64,000 nt of DNA from Pseudomonas fluorescens (lineage in GTDB: Bacteria; Pseudomonadota; Gammaproteobacteria; Pseudomonadales; Pseudomonadaceae), in the NCBI RefSeq assembly GCF_000802965.1, contig NZ_JSAK01000021.1:82873-146872 (forward strand). Reading direction: 5' to 3'. The translations under genes were made by a program, and so were the position numbers. This document shows positions 25,540 to 34,445 of this stretch, in pieces. Positions within the stretch are counted from its first letter, which is position 1; each line of letters starts with the position of its first letter. The notes under the pieces were generated by a model. It searched no databases, was not told where the DNA came from, and worked only from the letters and a program-made list of their open reading frames with translations.

Positions 25540-25757
25540 ATCTGCAGACCCATTCCACCCTCGATAACAGCTCGCTGGACGACCTGCGTGACGTTCACGG
25601 CATCCTCGTAATGCTCTCCGTTGCGCTCGCCGTCATTGCATCGCCGGCCACCCCTGTTATCTGCTCTCGTGTGCTCGCTGTTGTTGCTCAGCACTCCGCG
25701 ACAGCCTGGGCATTGGTGCTAGATGACGCTATTGAGTCGATGGGAGGTGACCAATGA
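25536..25757 (+). CDS. Small hypothetical protein
   Basis: 73 aa. Starts within the stop of the previous frame (ATGA) and ends overlapping the next start. The middle is hydrophobic (GILVMLSVALAVIASPATPVICSRVLAVVA, about residues 22-52), possibly one membrane segment. No family recognised. Confidence 0.6.
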   Translation: MNLQTHSTLDNSSLDDLRDVHGILVMLSVALAVIASPATPVICSRVLAVVAQHSATAWALVLDDAIESMGGDQ

Positions 25758-26284
25758 GCCGTGCAAATAAGCTCCCCACTAAACTTACCGAGCGAGCCCA
25801 GCGCTACCAGGCCATCAGCTCCGCCTCCTCTCACGCCAATGTCAGGCTTACCGGAGCACTCTGCCCATTGCTGCTATCAGCAACGCATCGCTCGCAATCT
25901 AATAATTGTCGGAGGTGTGAAATGAACATGGCTCTGAATTGCAATTCCGCTGAAAACCACTCGCGCAAATTCCAACCTGGTGTACACAAACAGGATTTGG
26001 AAAGCTCGACTGAAGAAGTCGACATCTCCCGCCAGTCCTACTTCAGCATCTGCGCACCACTGCCAGACATGCCTACTGGGAATCGTTTTCCTTACGGTGT
26101 CTGTGGCCCATTCCTAGACGAAGATGAAGCTTTCGATGCACTGCAAGCGCTCCGGGCAAAAATGCCAAAACGGAAGCTTGCTGTCATGTACGGCCAGAAC
26201 TTCTTTGAAACGCCGTACACGGGTTTAGAAAGCGATCAAGAACTAGCTAGAGCCAAGCTCGTAGCGCTGCTGACAGCGGAGTAA
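25754..26284 (+). CDS. Hypothetical protein with two plausible starts
   Basis: 176 aa from ATG 25754 (GGAGGTGACCA before it). An in-frame ATG at 25922 also has a strong CGGAGGTG site and gives 120 aa; the intervening residues look unstructured, so the shorter protein may be the conserved form. The segment GVCGPFLDEDEAFDALQALRAK resembles GPFLTEADAE in the next gene, hinting that the two are distant relatives. Function unknown. Confidence 0.6.
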   Translation: MSRANKLPTKLTERAQRYQAISSASSHANVRLTGALCPLLLSATHRSQSNNCRRCEMNMALNCNSAENHSRKFQPGVHKQDLESSTEEVDISRQSYFSICAPLPDMPTGNRFPYGVCGPFLDEDEAFDALQALRAKMPKRKLAVMYGQNFFETPYTGLESDQELARAKLVALLTAE

Positions 26285-26287
26285 ACG

Positions 26288-26572
26288 ATGGAAAACCTTC
26301 AACAACGCTCTTCAGCGTTGACGGGATCGGCTTGCCCTAAGAAAGCCACTGAGTTGTTTTACGTGACTCACCCAAAGGTGCCCAAGGCGTTGCTGGGCCC
26401 ATTCTTAACCGAGGCCGACGCCGAGTGTGGCCGCGTAGTTATGCGTAGTGATGAGGCCCAGGTGACCGCGTGCTTAGTGGAATCAATCGACGAAATTACC
26501 CGCTGGCACGCGCTGAATAATGGGCAGGTTTGTCGGGCCTTTGCTGGCGCTAAACGCGCGGGAGAGGCCTGA
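26288..26572 (+). CDS. Small hypothetical protein
   Basis: 94 aa, 3 bases after the previous gene, and its final base starts the Toprim gene (TGATGA overlap). It shares a GPFLxExDAE-like segment with the upstream protein. No domain recognised. Position implies co-expression with the replication genes. Confidence 0.65.
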   Translation: MENLQQRSSALTGSACPKKATELFYVTHPKVPKALLGPFLTEADAECGRVVMRSDEAQVTACLVESIDEITRWHALNNGQVCRAFAGAKRAGEA

Positions 26573-27450
26573 TGAAAGACGTTACGATCATGTTCCATGA
26601 AGCCCTCCAGGCTAGCTATGGGCCGCTCGACTGGATGCCAGTGCCGGATGGCGCAATTCATCGTTTCCGCGCGCCAGGCGACAAACCAAACAGCCTCAAT
26701 GGTTGGTACGTTCTTTTTCTGGATGGCATCGCATCCGGGGCCTATGGGAGTTGGAAAGACGGCAGCTCCCACACGTGGAGCAGTCGAGAGCCAAAAGACG
26801 CACATGAAGCCGCGCGAGTGCGCGAACGAATCGAGCAAGCGCGCCGCCAGCGCGAGGCCGAACAGAATCAGCGCCAACAGCAGACCGCCGAGTGGGCCCA
26901 ACGCTGGTGGGGGGATGCTCGCCGCGCCGACCCTGAACACGCCTATTTGATCGCCAAGAGCGTTCGCTCCCACGCTCTACGCCAGCGCAGCGACGAACTG
27001 CTGGTGCCGCTGTACTCCGGCGGCGTGCTGGTCAACCTTCAGCGGATCGCCTTGGACGGCAGCAAGCGCTTTCTGTATGGGGGCCGAATCAAGGGCGCCT
27101 ATTCGCCGCTGGGGCGTATGACGCCGGGCAAACCGCTTTGCATCTGCGAGGGCTGGGCCACCGGCGCAACGCTGCACGAAAGCGGCTACACGGTTGCCTG
27201 CGCCATGAATGCCGGAAACCTAAAGCCGGTGGCGCTGGCGCTACGGGCTGAATACCCCGAAACGGAAATCATCATCGCATCAGATGACGACCGCCAGACG
27301 GAAGGCAATCCCGGACGCACCGCCGCCAATGCCGCCGCTGCCGCTTGTGGTGGGCTGGTGACGTTTCCCGAGTGGCCCGCCGACGCCCCGCTGACCCTCA
27401 CCGACTTTAACGACCTTGCAGCTTGGAGCCGCCACCATGCGCACGCCTGA
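26572..27450 (+). CDS. Toprim-domain primase-like protein
   Basis: 292 aa. The C-terminal half contains a Toprim fold: ICEGWATGATLHE (about residues 189-201) carries the catalytic Glu and IIIASDDDRQTEGNPG (about 226-241) the DxD. A helical linker rich in Arg, Gln and Glu (about 85-110) precedes it. An N-terminal zinc finger is not visible. With the following DUF927 ATPase it probably forms the element's primase-helicase. Overlaps that gene by 14 bases. Confidence 0.85.
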   Translation: MKDVTIMFHEALQASYGPLDWMPVPDGAIHRFRAPGDKPNSLNGWYVLFLDGIASGAYGSWKDGSSHTWSSREPKDAHEAARVRERIEQARRQREAEQNQRQQQTAEWAQRWWGDARRADPEHAYLIAKSVRSHALRQRSDELLVPLYSGGVLVNLQRIALDGSKRFLYGGRIKGAYSPLGRMTPGKPLCICEGWATGATLHESGYTVACAMNAGNLKPVALALRAEYPETEIIIASDDDRQTEGNPGRTAANAAAAACGGLVTFPEWPADAPLTLTDFNDLAAWSRHHAHA

Positions 27451-29227
27451 AAACAACGTAATCAACCTGCGCCCAGAGGCGCCTACGGTCGAGCCTGAGC
27501 GCCCGTGCTGGGGTGTTTACGATCACTGGGTGACGAATGAGAAAGGCCGCAGGCTGCGCCCCGGCGTGTACTGGCATGGCTTTAAACGCTCCGCCACCGA
27601 CGATGACAGCGACGACGACAAGACAGAACGCCCTATCTCTGACGAGTGGATTGCCACCCCCGTGACGGTCGTCGCTCGCACCACCAATAGCGATGACGGC
27701 AGCGAGGGGCGTTTCCTGCGCCTGATCACCGAGAGCGGCACCAAGGAGTGGATCATTCCCATGGAGGTGTTCGGCGGTAGCGGCGAGGACGCCAGACGCC
27801 AGCTGTTCGGCATGGGCGTCATCATCGCCCTCAAGAAGCGGGGTCAGTTCATGGAGTACCTGTTGGAGCAGCGCCCCGCCGAAGTGTTCGCCACCACCTG
27901 CCGCCCGGGCTGGCATGAGTCGGGCGCCTTTGTACTGCCAGGCCGCACCATTGGCAGCGATAAGGTGCGTTATCAGGCCAGCGGTAAAGGTCAGAACCTG
28001 TTCAGCCAGCGCGGTGATCTGGAGGGCTGGAAAACCGAAGTAGCCGCCAAGTGCGAGGGCAATCCGGTACTGACCCTAGCCATCGGATGCGCACTGGCTG
28101 GCCCGCTACTGAGTTTGGTGGGCGTGCTAGGTGGCGGTGTTCATCTGGTGGGAGACAGCTCGAGCGGCAAGTCGCTGGCGCAACTGATTGGCTCGTCGGT
28201 ATGGGGCGATCCGGGCGTATTCGCCGCCAGCTGGGACATGACCAAGGGGGGGCTTGAGATCGAGGCGTCGAGCCGCAACGACACCATTCTGCCGCTGGAC
28301 GAGATCAAGCGCGCCGACCCCAAGCGCGTGCAGGAAATGGCCTACTCCCTCGCCAACGGCCAGGGCAAAGGCACCATGACCCGTGAGCGTGAAGGTCGGG
28401 CCAAGCTGAGCTGGCGCCTGCTGACGCTATCCAGCGGTGAGCGCTCCCTCTCCGAGCACGCCGCCATTTCCGGGAATGCTGCCCACGCTGGCGCCGAGTT
28501 GCGCATGGTGGACGTGAACGCAGGTAATCGCACCCACCGCGCCTTCGATGAATTGCACGGCCTAGCGGGCGCAGACTTCCACCGACTGCTGACCGTTGCT
28601 GTCGGCGCCCACCATGGGCACATCGGGCCAGCCTTAGTGGAAAAGCTGCTCGCCCGTGACGATCGCCCCGGCCTGCTGGAAGATTTCGCCGGTATCCGCG
28701 CCAGCTTCACTGAGGACAACGCTCAAGCCGGACGTGTAGCCGATCGCTTCGCAGTTATTGCCTTGGCGGGGGAAATGGCCATTGCCTTCGGCCTGCTGCC
28801 CTGGACGCCGGGTAGCGCCCTCACTGACTGCCAGTTGCTCTATGGCGAGTGGTTAAGCCGGGTTGGCAGTGGTAATGCCGAAGACCGTCAAATCCTGTCC
28901 AGCATCCTGGACTTTATCGACAAGCACGGCAGTAGCAGGTTCTCCGATGTGGACGATCAGACGCCCGACACCAAGGTATTCAACCGGGCTGGGTACTGGG
29001 CGCTAGCAGCAGGAAAACGGCTCTACTTGTTCAACAAGTCTGCACTGATCGAGGCCGCGCACGGGCACGGCCTGACTCGCATTATTAAAGCGCTTGAGGG
29101 CGCGAATGCTCTCGCAGACCGCAACAACGAACGCAAAACCAAAAACTACCGGCTCCCCGGTGGCGGACAGGCTCGACTTTATGTGGTCGATCCAGATGCC
29201 TTAGACACCGAGGCGCAAAACGCATGA
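27437..29227 (+). CDS. DUF927 helicase-like ATPase
   Basis: 596 aa from ATG 27437 (GGAG before it). The DUF927 domain covers about residues 95-380. A P-loop, GDSSSGKSLAQ, lies near residue 240, followed by PLDEIKRADPK, a likely Walker B, near 290. DUF927 proteins are predicted replicative helicases of mobile elements. A C-terminal winged-helix-like region follows (about 480-590). Its stop overlaps the next start by ATGA. Confidence 0.88.
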   Translation: MRTPENNVINLRPEAPTVEPERPCWGVYDHWVTNEKGRRLRPGVYWHGFKRSATDDDSDDDKTERPISDEWIATPVTVVARTTNSDDGSEGRFLRLITESGTKEWIIPMEVFGGSGEDARRQLFGMGVIIALKKRGQFMEYLLEQRPAEVFATTCRPGWHESGAFVLPGRTIGSDKVRYQASGKGQNLFSQRGDLEGWKTEVAAKCEGNPVLTLAIGCALAGPLLSLVGVLGGGVHLVGDSSSGKSLAQLIGSSVWGDPGVFAASWDMTKGGLEIEASSRNDTILPLDEIKRADPKRVQEMAYSLANGQGKGTMTREREGRAKLSWRLLTLSSGERSLSEHAAISGNAAHAGAELRMVDVNAGNRTHRAFDELHGLAGADFHRLLTVAVGAHHGHIGPALVEKLLARDDRPGLLEDFAGIRASFTEDNAQAGRVADRFAVIALAGEMAIAFGLLPWTPGSALTDCQLLYGEWLSRVGSGNAEDRQILSSILDFIDKHGSSRFSDVDDQTPDTKVFNRAGYWALAAGKRLYLFNKSALIEAAHGHGLTRIIKALEGANALADRNNERKTKNYRLPGGGQARLYVVDPDALDTEAQNA

Positions 29228-29586
29228 TCACCATCAAAGCGCCGCTTATCGAGTTTGCCCAAGTTCACAGGAACTTAGAATCACTGGCAACGCTGGCAAC
29301 ACCGGCAACAGCCTTGTGGGACGTGGCTTTCAGCCGTTGCCACCCTATAAAAAAAGTGGCAACAACTGGCAACACACACATCAGTTTCAATATAAGAGGC
29401 TGGCTAGAGGCTTCCATTTTGTTATCACCGTTGCCAGTAAAAAGGCGGTGGCAACAATTTGGAGGCGTCGGCAACGCCTGGAAGCCACGGTTTACGGGGT
29501 CGTTGCCACTGTTGCCGCTGTTGCCGCTGTTTTTGAAATCACAGGAACATTGGATCATGAGCAATTCGGGCGAGGTGGCGCAATGA
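29224..29586 (+). CDS. Hypothetical ORF spanning the GGCAAC repeat array
   Basis: 120 codons, coupled by ATGA to genes on both sides, which supports translation. However, its composition is dominated by twelve GGCAAC/GTTGCC repeats, giving low-complexity segments such as LATLATPAT and LPLLPLLPLF. It may be a real small protein or a frame kept open over a cis-acting repeat region. Confidence 0.4.
   Translation: MITIKAPLIEFAQVHRNLESLATLATPATALWDVAFSRCHPIKKVATTGNTHISFNIRGWLEASILLSPLPVKRRWQQFGGVGNAWKPRFTGSLPLLPLLPLFLKSQEHWIMSNSGEVAQ
29286..29525. repeat. GGCAAC iteron-like array
   Basis: Twelve copies of GGCAAC or its complement within 240 bases: direct at 29286, 29295, 29304, 29358, 29368, 29450, 29470; inverted at 29336, 29430, 29502, 29511, 29520. 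The first three and the last three are at exact 9-base spacing in opposite orientations. Directly downstream of the primase-helicase genes, as expected of a replication origin; alternatively a by-product of codon repeats. Confidence 0.65.
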
Positions 29587-29903
29587 GCCTCCTTTCCAGC
29601 CTGCTCGATAACATCCCGCCGAGCATCACTGCGGCCGCAAAACCGACCATGAAGAATCACCCCACAGATCATCCACGTCGTTTGGTGCTGGTCGAGCGTA
29701 CTCCAGAAATACCGGCAACCACCTACACCAACGCCGCCTCAGCCACTCCAGAGTGGCGACAAGCCCGCGACCAATATCTCAGCCATATCATGATTTGTCG
29801 TTCCTGTTACGCGCCTGCAGCCCGGTACTGCCTGGATGGTGCCGACCTGCGCGCCAGTTACGACAGCACACCAATGAATTCGTCACAAAAACCGGACGGC
29901 TGA
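29583..29903 (+). CDS. Hypothetical protein with CxxC motif
   Basis: 106 aa from ATG 29583 (GAGGTG before it; ATGA overlap with upstream frame). The C-terminal part, ICRSCYAPAARYCLDGADLRASYD, has a CxxC...C arrangement seen in small proteins encoded after primase genes in Pseudomonas islands. Function unknown. Confidence 0.7.
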   Translation: MSLLSSLLDNIPPSITAAAKPTMKNHPTDHPRRLVLVERTPEIPATTYTNAASATPEWRQARDQYLSHIMICRSCYAPAARYCLDGADLRASYDSTPMNSSQKPDG

Positions 29904-29983
29904 CACGCCAAACTACTGGTTAAATATACAGATAAGGTCAATTCTGCTAATATTAGGTTATAACCTTGCATCGGAGAATGAGT

Positions 29984-30160
29984 ATGAGCTCAAGCACCAA
30001 GACCCGAGGCCATCAAACCAAGCCAACCCGCGCAGAGATCAGCGCCGCATATGAGCGCCTGCGCATTGCGGCGAACTCGGGAAGCGTACAAGCGAACGCC
30101 GCACTGATCGCCCTAGCGGAACGCCGTCCTCTCCTTCCTATGGAGGTTTTGGTCGCATGA
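29984..30160 (+). CDS. Small hypothetical protein at head of ejection-gene group
   Basis: 58 aa, mostly helical and basic (TRAEISAAYERLRIAANSG). GGAG lies 7 bases before ATG 29984. An AT-rich 70-base stretch with the palindrome GGTTATAACC (29956-29965) lies upstream and may carry the promoter of the ejection-protein group. Its stop overlaps the next small ORF by ATGA. Confidence 0.6.
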   Translation: MSSSTKTRGHQTKPTRAEISAAYERLRIAANSGSVQANAALIALAERRPLLPMEVLVA

Positions 30161-30249
30161 ACTTTTCTCTACTTACCCACGGCCCTCAAGCCTCCCCTCT
30201 TCCGCGCCGCCAGCAAATGACGGCCCAGCATCGCACCGCGTGGAGCTGA
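30157..30249 (+). CDS. 30-codon coupling ORF before the ejection genes
   Basis: ATG 30157 overlaps the previous stop and has GGAGG 10 bases upstream; TGA 30247-30249 ends one base before the next ATG, and its GGAGC forms the next ribosome-binding site. Probably a translational coupler or microprotein. No family recognised. Confidence 0.35.
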   Translation: MNFSLLTHGPQASPLPRRQQMTAQHRTAWS

Positions 30250-30250
30250 T

Positions 30251-31633
30251 ATGGACGGACTACTCGATTTTGCAAAATCCCCGGAAGGCCAAGGCCTGTT
30301 GGCGGCTGCTTTTGGTGGGCTGGCCGGCGCGCGCCGCGGCGCCCCAATAAACACACTCGGCGTTGCTGGTCTGGCGGGTATCGGCGGTTACAGCAATGCG
30401 TTGCAGCGACAATCCACAGATCAGTATCGAGGCATGCAGGCGCAGCAGATCCAGGCCAATCTGAAGAAACAAAACATGGCAATGGACATGGCTCAGCGCA
30501 TGTTCGGCGGCCAGTCGGCACCAGGAGCGCCGCAAGATGGCGCCATGCCGCCAGACAGCATGGCATCGTCCGGCGCCGCGCCAAGTTCAATGCCGCAGTC
30601 CCAGGGTCGTCAACCTCAAGGCGCTTTCCCGCTCGGCCTGAACGACGTCGCGGCTTACAACATGCTCGACTTGCCGAACGGCTCGACGATCCTCGATCTG
30701 TACAAGCAGGCGAACAACCCGCAAGAGCGCAAGAGCGGCAACTACTACGTTGATCCGCGCTCTGGTCAGCAGACCTACATGCCGAAGATGGCCGAAGGCG
30801 TGATGATGAACGAGCAGGGCCAGGCTATGCCGGTACCGGGTGCCGCGCAGGCCAATGCCGGCTACAAAGGCGCTGAAGCTGGCTCCGTGGCTGCTTCGCA
30901 GTTCCCATGGGCTGTGGCTCAGAAAGCTGCCGAGCAGCGCGGCGCCGCAGGTTATGACCCAATGAAGGTGGTCGGCCAAGACGGAAACGAGTACTTCGTG
31001 CCGCGCCTCAATGTTGCCGCCGGCGCAGGTGGCGCTGCGCCTGGGCAGGGCGGCGGGTTCATGGCCGGCCGCAATCCAGTGTCACAGGATGCCACCAAAG
31101 GGCTGAACAACGACTTCATTTCCAACTCATACCGGCCTGCTCTTGATTCCGGGAAAGCTGCTCAGGATATGAACGGAAATATCAGCGCCATGAGGGCTAT
31201 TCCGATTGAAACCGGCTGGGGGTCTGACGCGAAAGCAGCGGCCGCTAACGTGCTGACTAGCCTTGGGATTGCGCCAAAAAATGCTGAGCTGTTTGGTGCA
31301 AACGCTCAAAAATATAGATCAGTTGCGATGTCACAGATCAACAAGCAGTTGCAGGACAACAAGGGCACTCAAACAGAAGGGGACGCGGCGCGCGCACTGC
31401 AAACATTCGCATCCATTGAAAAAACGCCCATGGCCAATGCATACATCCTCGATTTGGCGCAGGCGAAGAACAACTCTGCAATCAGAAAAGCCGATTACTA
31501 CGAGAAGGCCATCAAGATCGCTCAGGAACGGGGAATCCCCCTGTCCGAAGTCGATGCCCAGTACCGCAAGGTTCAGCAGTCAATCTGGGCTGATCCGGTC
31601 ATGTCCAGTTGGTTGCCACAAGGTAAGCAGTAA
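30251..31633 (+). CDS. Podovirus-type internal virion / ejection protein
   Basis: 460 aa. The opening MDGLLDFAKSPEGQGLLAAAFGGLAGARRG and the GLAGLGGYSNALQR-like segment resemble internal virion proteins of podoviruses of the BPP-1 type; the rest is Gln/Ala/Gly-rich and helical (residues about 55-220), with a structured C-terminal half. In phages such proteins leave the virion and form the trans-envelope DNA channel. Its stop codon shares one base with the next gene's ATG. Homology is from recollection of family patterns, not a search. Confidence 0.7.
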   Translation: MDGLLDFAKSPEGQGLLAAAFGGLAGARRGAPINTLGVAGLAGIGGYSNALQRQSTDQYRGMQAQQIQANLKKQNMAMDMAQRMFGGQSAPGAPQDGAMPPDSMASSGAAPSSMPQSQGRQPQGAFPLGLNDVAAYNMLDLPNGSTILDLYKQANNPQERKSGNYYVDPRSGQQTYMPKMAEGVMMNEQGQAMPVPGAAQANAGYKGAEAGSVAASQFPWAVAQKAAEQRGAAGYDPMKVVGQDGNEYFVPRLNVAAGAGGAAPGQGGGFMAGRNPVSQDATKGLNNDFISNSYRPALDSGKAAQDMNGNISAMRAIPIETGWGSDAKAAAANVLTSLGIAPKNAELFGANAQKYRSVAMSQINKQLQDNKGTQTEGDAARALQTFASIEKTPMANAYILDLAQAKNNSAIRKADYYEKAIKIAQERGIPLSEVDAQYRKVQQSIWADPVMSSWLPQGKQ

Positions 31634-34122
31634 TGGCCCTCTTCGCGCAGCTTGAGCAGAAAAATGGTCTGCCGCCCGGCTTACTTGATGCCGTGTGGTC
31701 TGCGGAATCCAGCCGCGGCGAGAACATGCAATCGCCAAAAGGCGCACAAGGTCATTTCCAGTTCATGCCCGCAACGGCGCAGCAATACGGCCTCGACGAC
31801 CCGAACAACTTGCAACAGTCCGCCGGGGCTGCCGCCAAGATGCTCTCCGACATGATGCGGCAGACCGGCAGTGTTCCAGGGGCCTTGGCTGCCTATAACT
31901 GGGGCATTGGCAACCTGCAGCGCAAGGGCATGCAGGCGGCCCCCGCAGAGACGCGCAACTACATTCAGAAGGTGACCACCAATATGTCTCAGCAAAACGA
32001 CCCATTTGCCGAATTGAATCAAGCATTCAGCCAGGCTGCGCCGGCTCAGCAGGCGGAAGACCCTTTCGCTGCGCTGAATAATGAATTCTCTGCGCCTGCC
32101 CCGCAGCAAGCCGCGCCTGCAGCGAATGCGCCGCAGCCAAATCAGCCTGTCCAGACCGCGCCCCCCGAACAGGCCATGTTGCCAGGGCAATCAGGGGGTG
32201 TTCAGCCTCCGCCGCATCAAGCAGGCCGGTTCGGTGGGACGCTGCCGCGCCTACCAGACAATGCTGGGAAAGAACTGATGGCTGACGCAGGCAACCTGTT
32301 GGCTGGTGGCGTGCGCGGTGCTGGGTCAATTGGCGCAACGCTCGTGGCGCCTTACGACATCGTGCAGGATGCCATCGCAGGGAAAGGCCTGTCGCTCGAA
32401 TCGAACCGTCAGCGCCGGGCCGACATGGACTGGGCGTTACAAGACATGGGCGCCAACCCTGATTCCATGGCGTACAAGGGTGGCAAGCTCGGCGCGGAAA
32501 TCGCCGGTACGGCCGGTATGGGGGGCGCTCTGGCCAACACGGTGCGTGTTCTACCGGGCGCTGCCAAAATCGAACCATTGCTGGAATCGGTCGCGTCTGG
32601 TGGCTTCCGCGCTGGTGGACTTACTGGTGCGAAGGCTCTGCCTGTACGGGCAGTAGGCGGCGCGATCACTGGCGGTGCTTCGGCTGGGCTGGTTGATCCT
32701 GAAACCGCTGGCACCGGCGCTCTGATCGGCGGGGCATTCCCAGCAGCCACCAGCATGATTGGTGGACTGAGTCGGCTTGCTGGCAATGGGGCCAAGAGCC
32801 TTGTTGAGCCACTATACGAAGCTGGTCGTAACCGTATTGTAGGGAGGTCGCTTAAGGAGTTTTCCGGTGGCTTGGCGGATGACGCAATAAACAACCTGCG
32901 CAACGCCAAATCTCTTGTGCCTGGGTCAATCCCTACCGTTGCTGAAGCGGCGGGGGTTCCAAGTCTTTCAGCGTTACAGCGTGCCAGTGTCAACGTGTCC
33001 CCTGAAGCCGCCAATGCGCTTGAGGCGCGCCTTGCCGGCAACAACCAGGCACGTGTCGATGCGCTACAGGAGCTGGCCGGCACATCTGGAGGCCGCGCGA
33101 CAGCGGAAGCGGCCAGAGATGACGCGGCGGCGCTGGCTTACAGAACGGCCAGACAGAGTGATGAGATGAGCAGGCAGCTCGCAATAGAGCAGCAGCTTGC
33201 AAAAGATGCAAAAAATGTCGGCTTTGAATACCTCGGCAATGTCCCTAAGCGGACAGAGGCCCAGTCTGCCGCATTGGCGATTCGCCCATCTCAAACACTG
33301 ATTGACCTAGCAAAACGGCCGGCCATGCAGGGCTACATTCAAGACGCGAAAAATCTTGCCGCCAACCACGGGTTCGCCATCGATAACCCGCTGACATCTA
33401 TCGACGGACTTCATTACCTGAAACTGGCTATGGATGATGCCTTGAAGGGCACTCCAACTACAGCGCTCGGGCGCAACGCCAAAAGCGCTGTAGTTGGCAT
33501 GAAGGAGATCCTGACAAAAGAGATGGATGCCATCTCCCCGGTGTACGGGTTGGCGCGTAGTGCCTACCAAGAGGCTTCCAAGCCGCTCAACCAAATGTCG
33601 ATTGCTGACGAATTGCTGAAGTCAGTCAACCCTCTGACGGGCAAGATCAGGGCCAACCAATATGCCAGCAAGCTGTCGGACAAGACCGCGCAGACGGCCA
33701 CTGGGTTTAATGGCGCGACTCTGGAGAACACCCTCACGCCGGAACAGCTCGGACTTATGAGCAACATCAAGGATGACCTAAGTCGGGCAGAATTTGGGGC
33801 GAATGCCGGAAGGCCAGTCGGCACCAATACCATCCAGAATCTGGCATATGGAAATATGCTTGACCAGTTCGGCGTACCAACGCTTTTAAAAAGAAGTGCG
33901 CCAGGCCAGGTCGTAGGCGGTCTTTTGGGCAAGGCAGGCGATATTGTCTACGGCAAGGCGAACAACGAAATAGGCGGGCTTCTCGCCCAGATAATGCTCG
34001 ATCCGATGGAGGCTGCAAAACTCATGGCATACAAAAAACTGCCAAATACGAAGCTTATAGAGGCCACTCGAAAAGGGCTGCTTTCAACGTCCAGGGTCGC
34101 GCCGGTGCTTCTTACTCAGTAA
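31633..34122 (+). CDS. Ejection protein with N-terminal lytic transglycosylase domain
   Basis: 829 aa. Residues about 1-105 are an SLT domain: LLDAVWSAESSRGENMQSPKGAQGHFQFMPATAQQYG has the catalytic Glu (AES) and the GxFQFMPxTA motif. Two degenerate DPFAxLNxxFS repeats (about 121-155) and a Pro/Gln-rich linker follow, then glycine/alanine-rich segments able to insert in membranes (about 210-385) and a long helical C-terminus. It matches large podovirus ejection proteins that drill peptidoglycan during DNA entry. No capsid or tail genes accompany it. Confidence 0.8.
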   Translation: MALFAQLEQKNGLPPGLLDAVWSAESSRGENMQSPKGAQGHFQFMPATAQQYGLDDPNNLQQSAGAAAKMLSDMMRQTGSVPGALAAYNWGIGNLQRKGMQAAPAETRNYIQKVTTNMSQQNDPFAELNQAFSQAAPAQQAEDPFAALNNEFSAPAPQQAAPAANAPQPNQPVQTAPPEQAMLPGQSGGVQPPPHQAGRFGGTLPRLPDNAGKELMADAGNLLAGGVRGAGSIGATLVAPYDIVQDAIAGKGLSLESNRQRRADMDWALQDMGANPDSMAYKGGKLGAEIAGTAGMGGALANTVRVLPGAAKIEPLLESVASGGFRAGGLTGAKALPVRAVGGAITGGASAGLVDPETAGTGALIGGAFPAATSMIGGLSRLAGNGAKSLVEPLYEAGRNRIVGRSLKEFSGGLADDAINNLRNAKSLVPGSIPTVAEAAGVPSLSALQRASVNVSPEAANALEARLAGNNQARVDALQELAGTSGGRATAEAARDDAAALAYRTARQSDEMSRQLAIEQQLAKDAKNVGFEYLGNVPKRTEAQSAALAIRPSQTLIDLAKRPAMQGYIQDAKNLAANHGFAIDNPLTSIDGLHYLKLAMDDALKGTPTTALGRNAKSAVVGMKEILTKEMDAISPVYGLARSAYQEASKPLNQMSIADELLKSVNPLTGKIRANQYASKLSDKTAQTATGFNGATLENTLTPEQLGLMSNIKDDLSRAEFGANAGRPVGTNTIQNLAYGNMLDQFGVPTLLKRSAPGQVVGGLLGKAGDIVYGKANNEIGGLLAQIMLDPMEAAKLMAYKKLPNTKLIEATRKGLLSTSRVAPVLLTQ

Positions 34123-34216
34123 ACCCGAGCCAGAACCCGTAAATCGCGGCCCCTATAACGACGGCAACTCCTTTCCAGATCATGAAGTCGATCATCGTAA
34201 AATTCGAGAAATCCAC
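34112..34216 (-). CDS. 34-aa membrane microprotein, convergent with the ejection gene
   Basis: Start GTG 34216 with GGAGG five bases upstream; stop TAA at 34112-34114 inside the end of the upstream convergent gene. The product is MDFSNFTMIDFMIWKGVAVV followed by IGAAIYGFWLGFTE, a single hydrophobic helix. Too short for standard gene calling. It could be a holin-like or envelope-modifying peptide; this is inference. Confidence 0.5.
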   Translation of the reverse strand: MDFSNFTMIDFMIWKGVAVVIGAAIYGFWLGFTE

Positions 34217-34226
34217 CAAGACCTCC

Positions 34227-34247
34227 AAGCCCGCCGTGCGGGCTTTT
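34227..34247 (+). terminator. Intrinsic terminator after the ejection genes
   Basis: AAGCCCGC-CGT-GCGGGCTT followed by TT; a perfect 8-bp stem with a short T run. It sits 105 bases after the transglycosylase gene. Confidence 0.75.
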
Positions 34248-34445
34248 AACTGAGATGACCAAGACGTCAATCCATGCCTCGATCACCACTGTTCACCGAG
34301 GCTTGCACCACCTACCCGACCGGTACCCAGCTCGTCATTGAGTCTAGTCGTTCCACGGCGTCGCATGAGAGGCGCGCCCCTTGAGCATTCCCGGTAACTG
34401 GGAACCAGTCGACACCAAACTTCCCAATTGATTTAGGTTCCCTGA

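Noticed and set aside
34275..34385. 36-codon frame before the zinc-ribbon gene
   Set aside because: No ribosome-binding site and no recognisable features.
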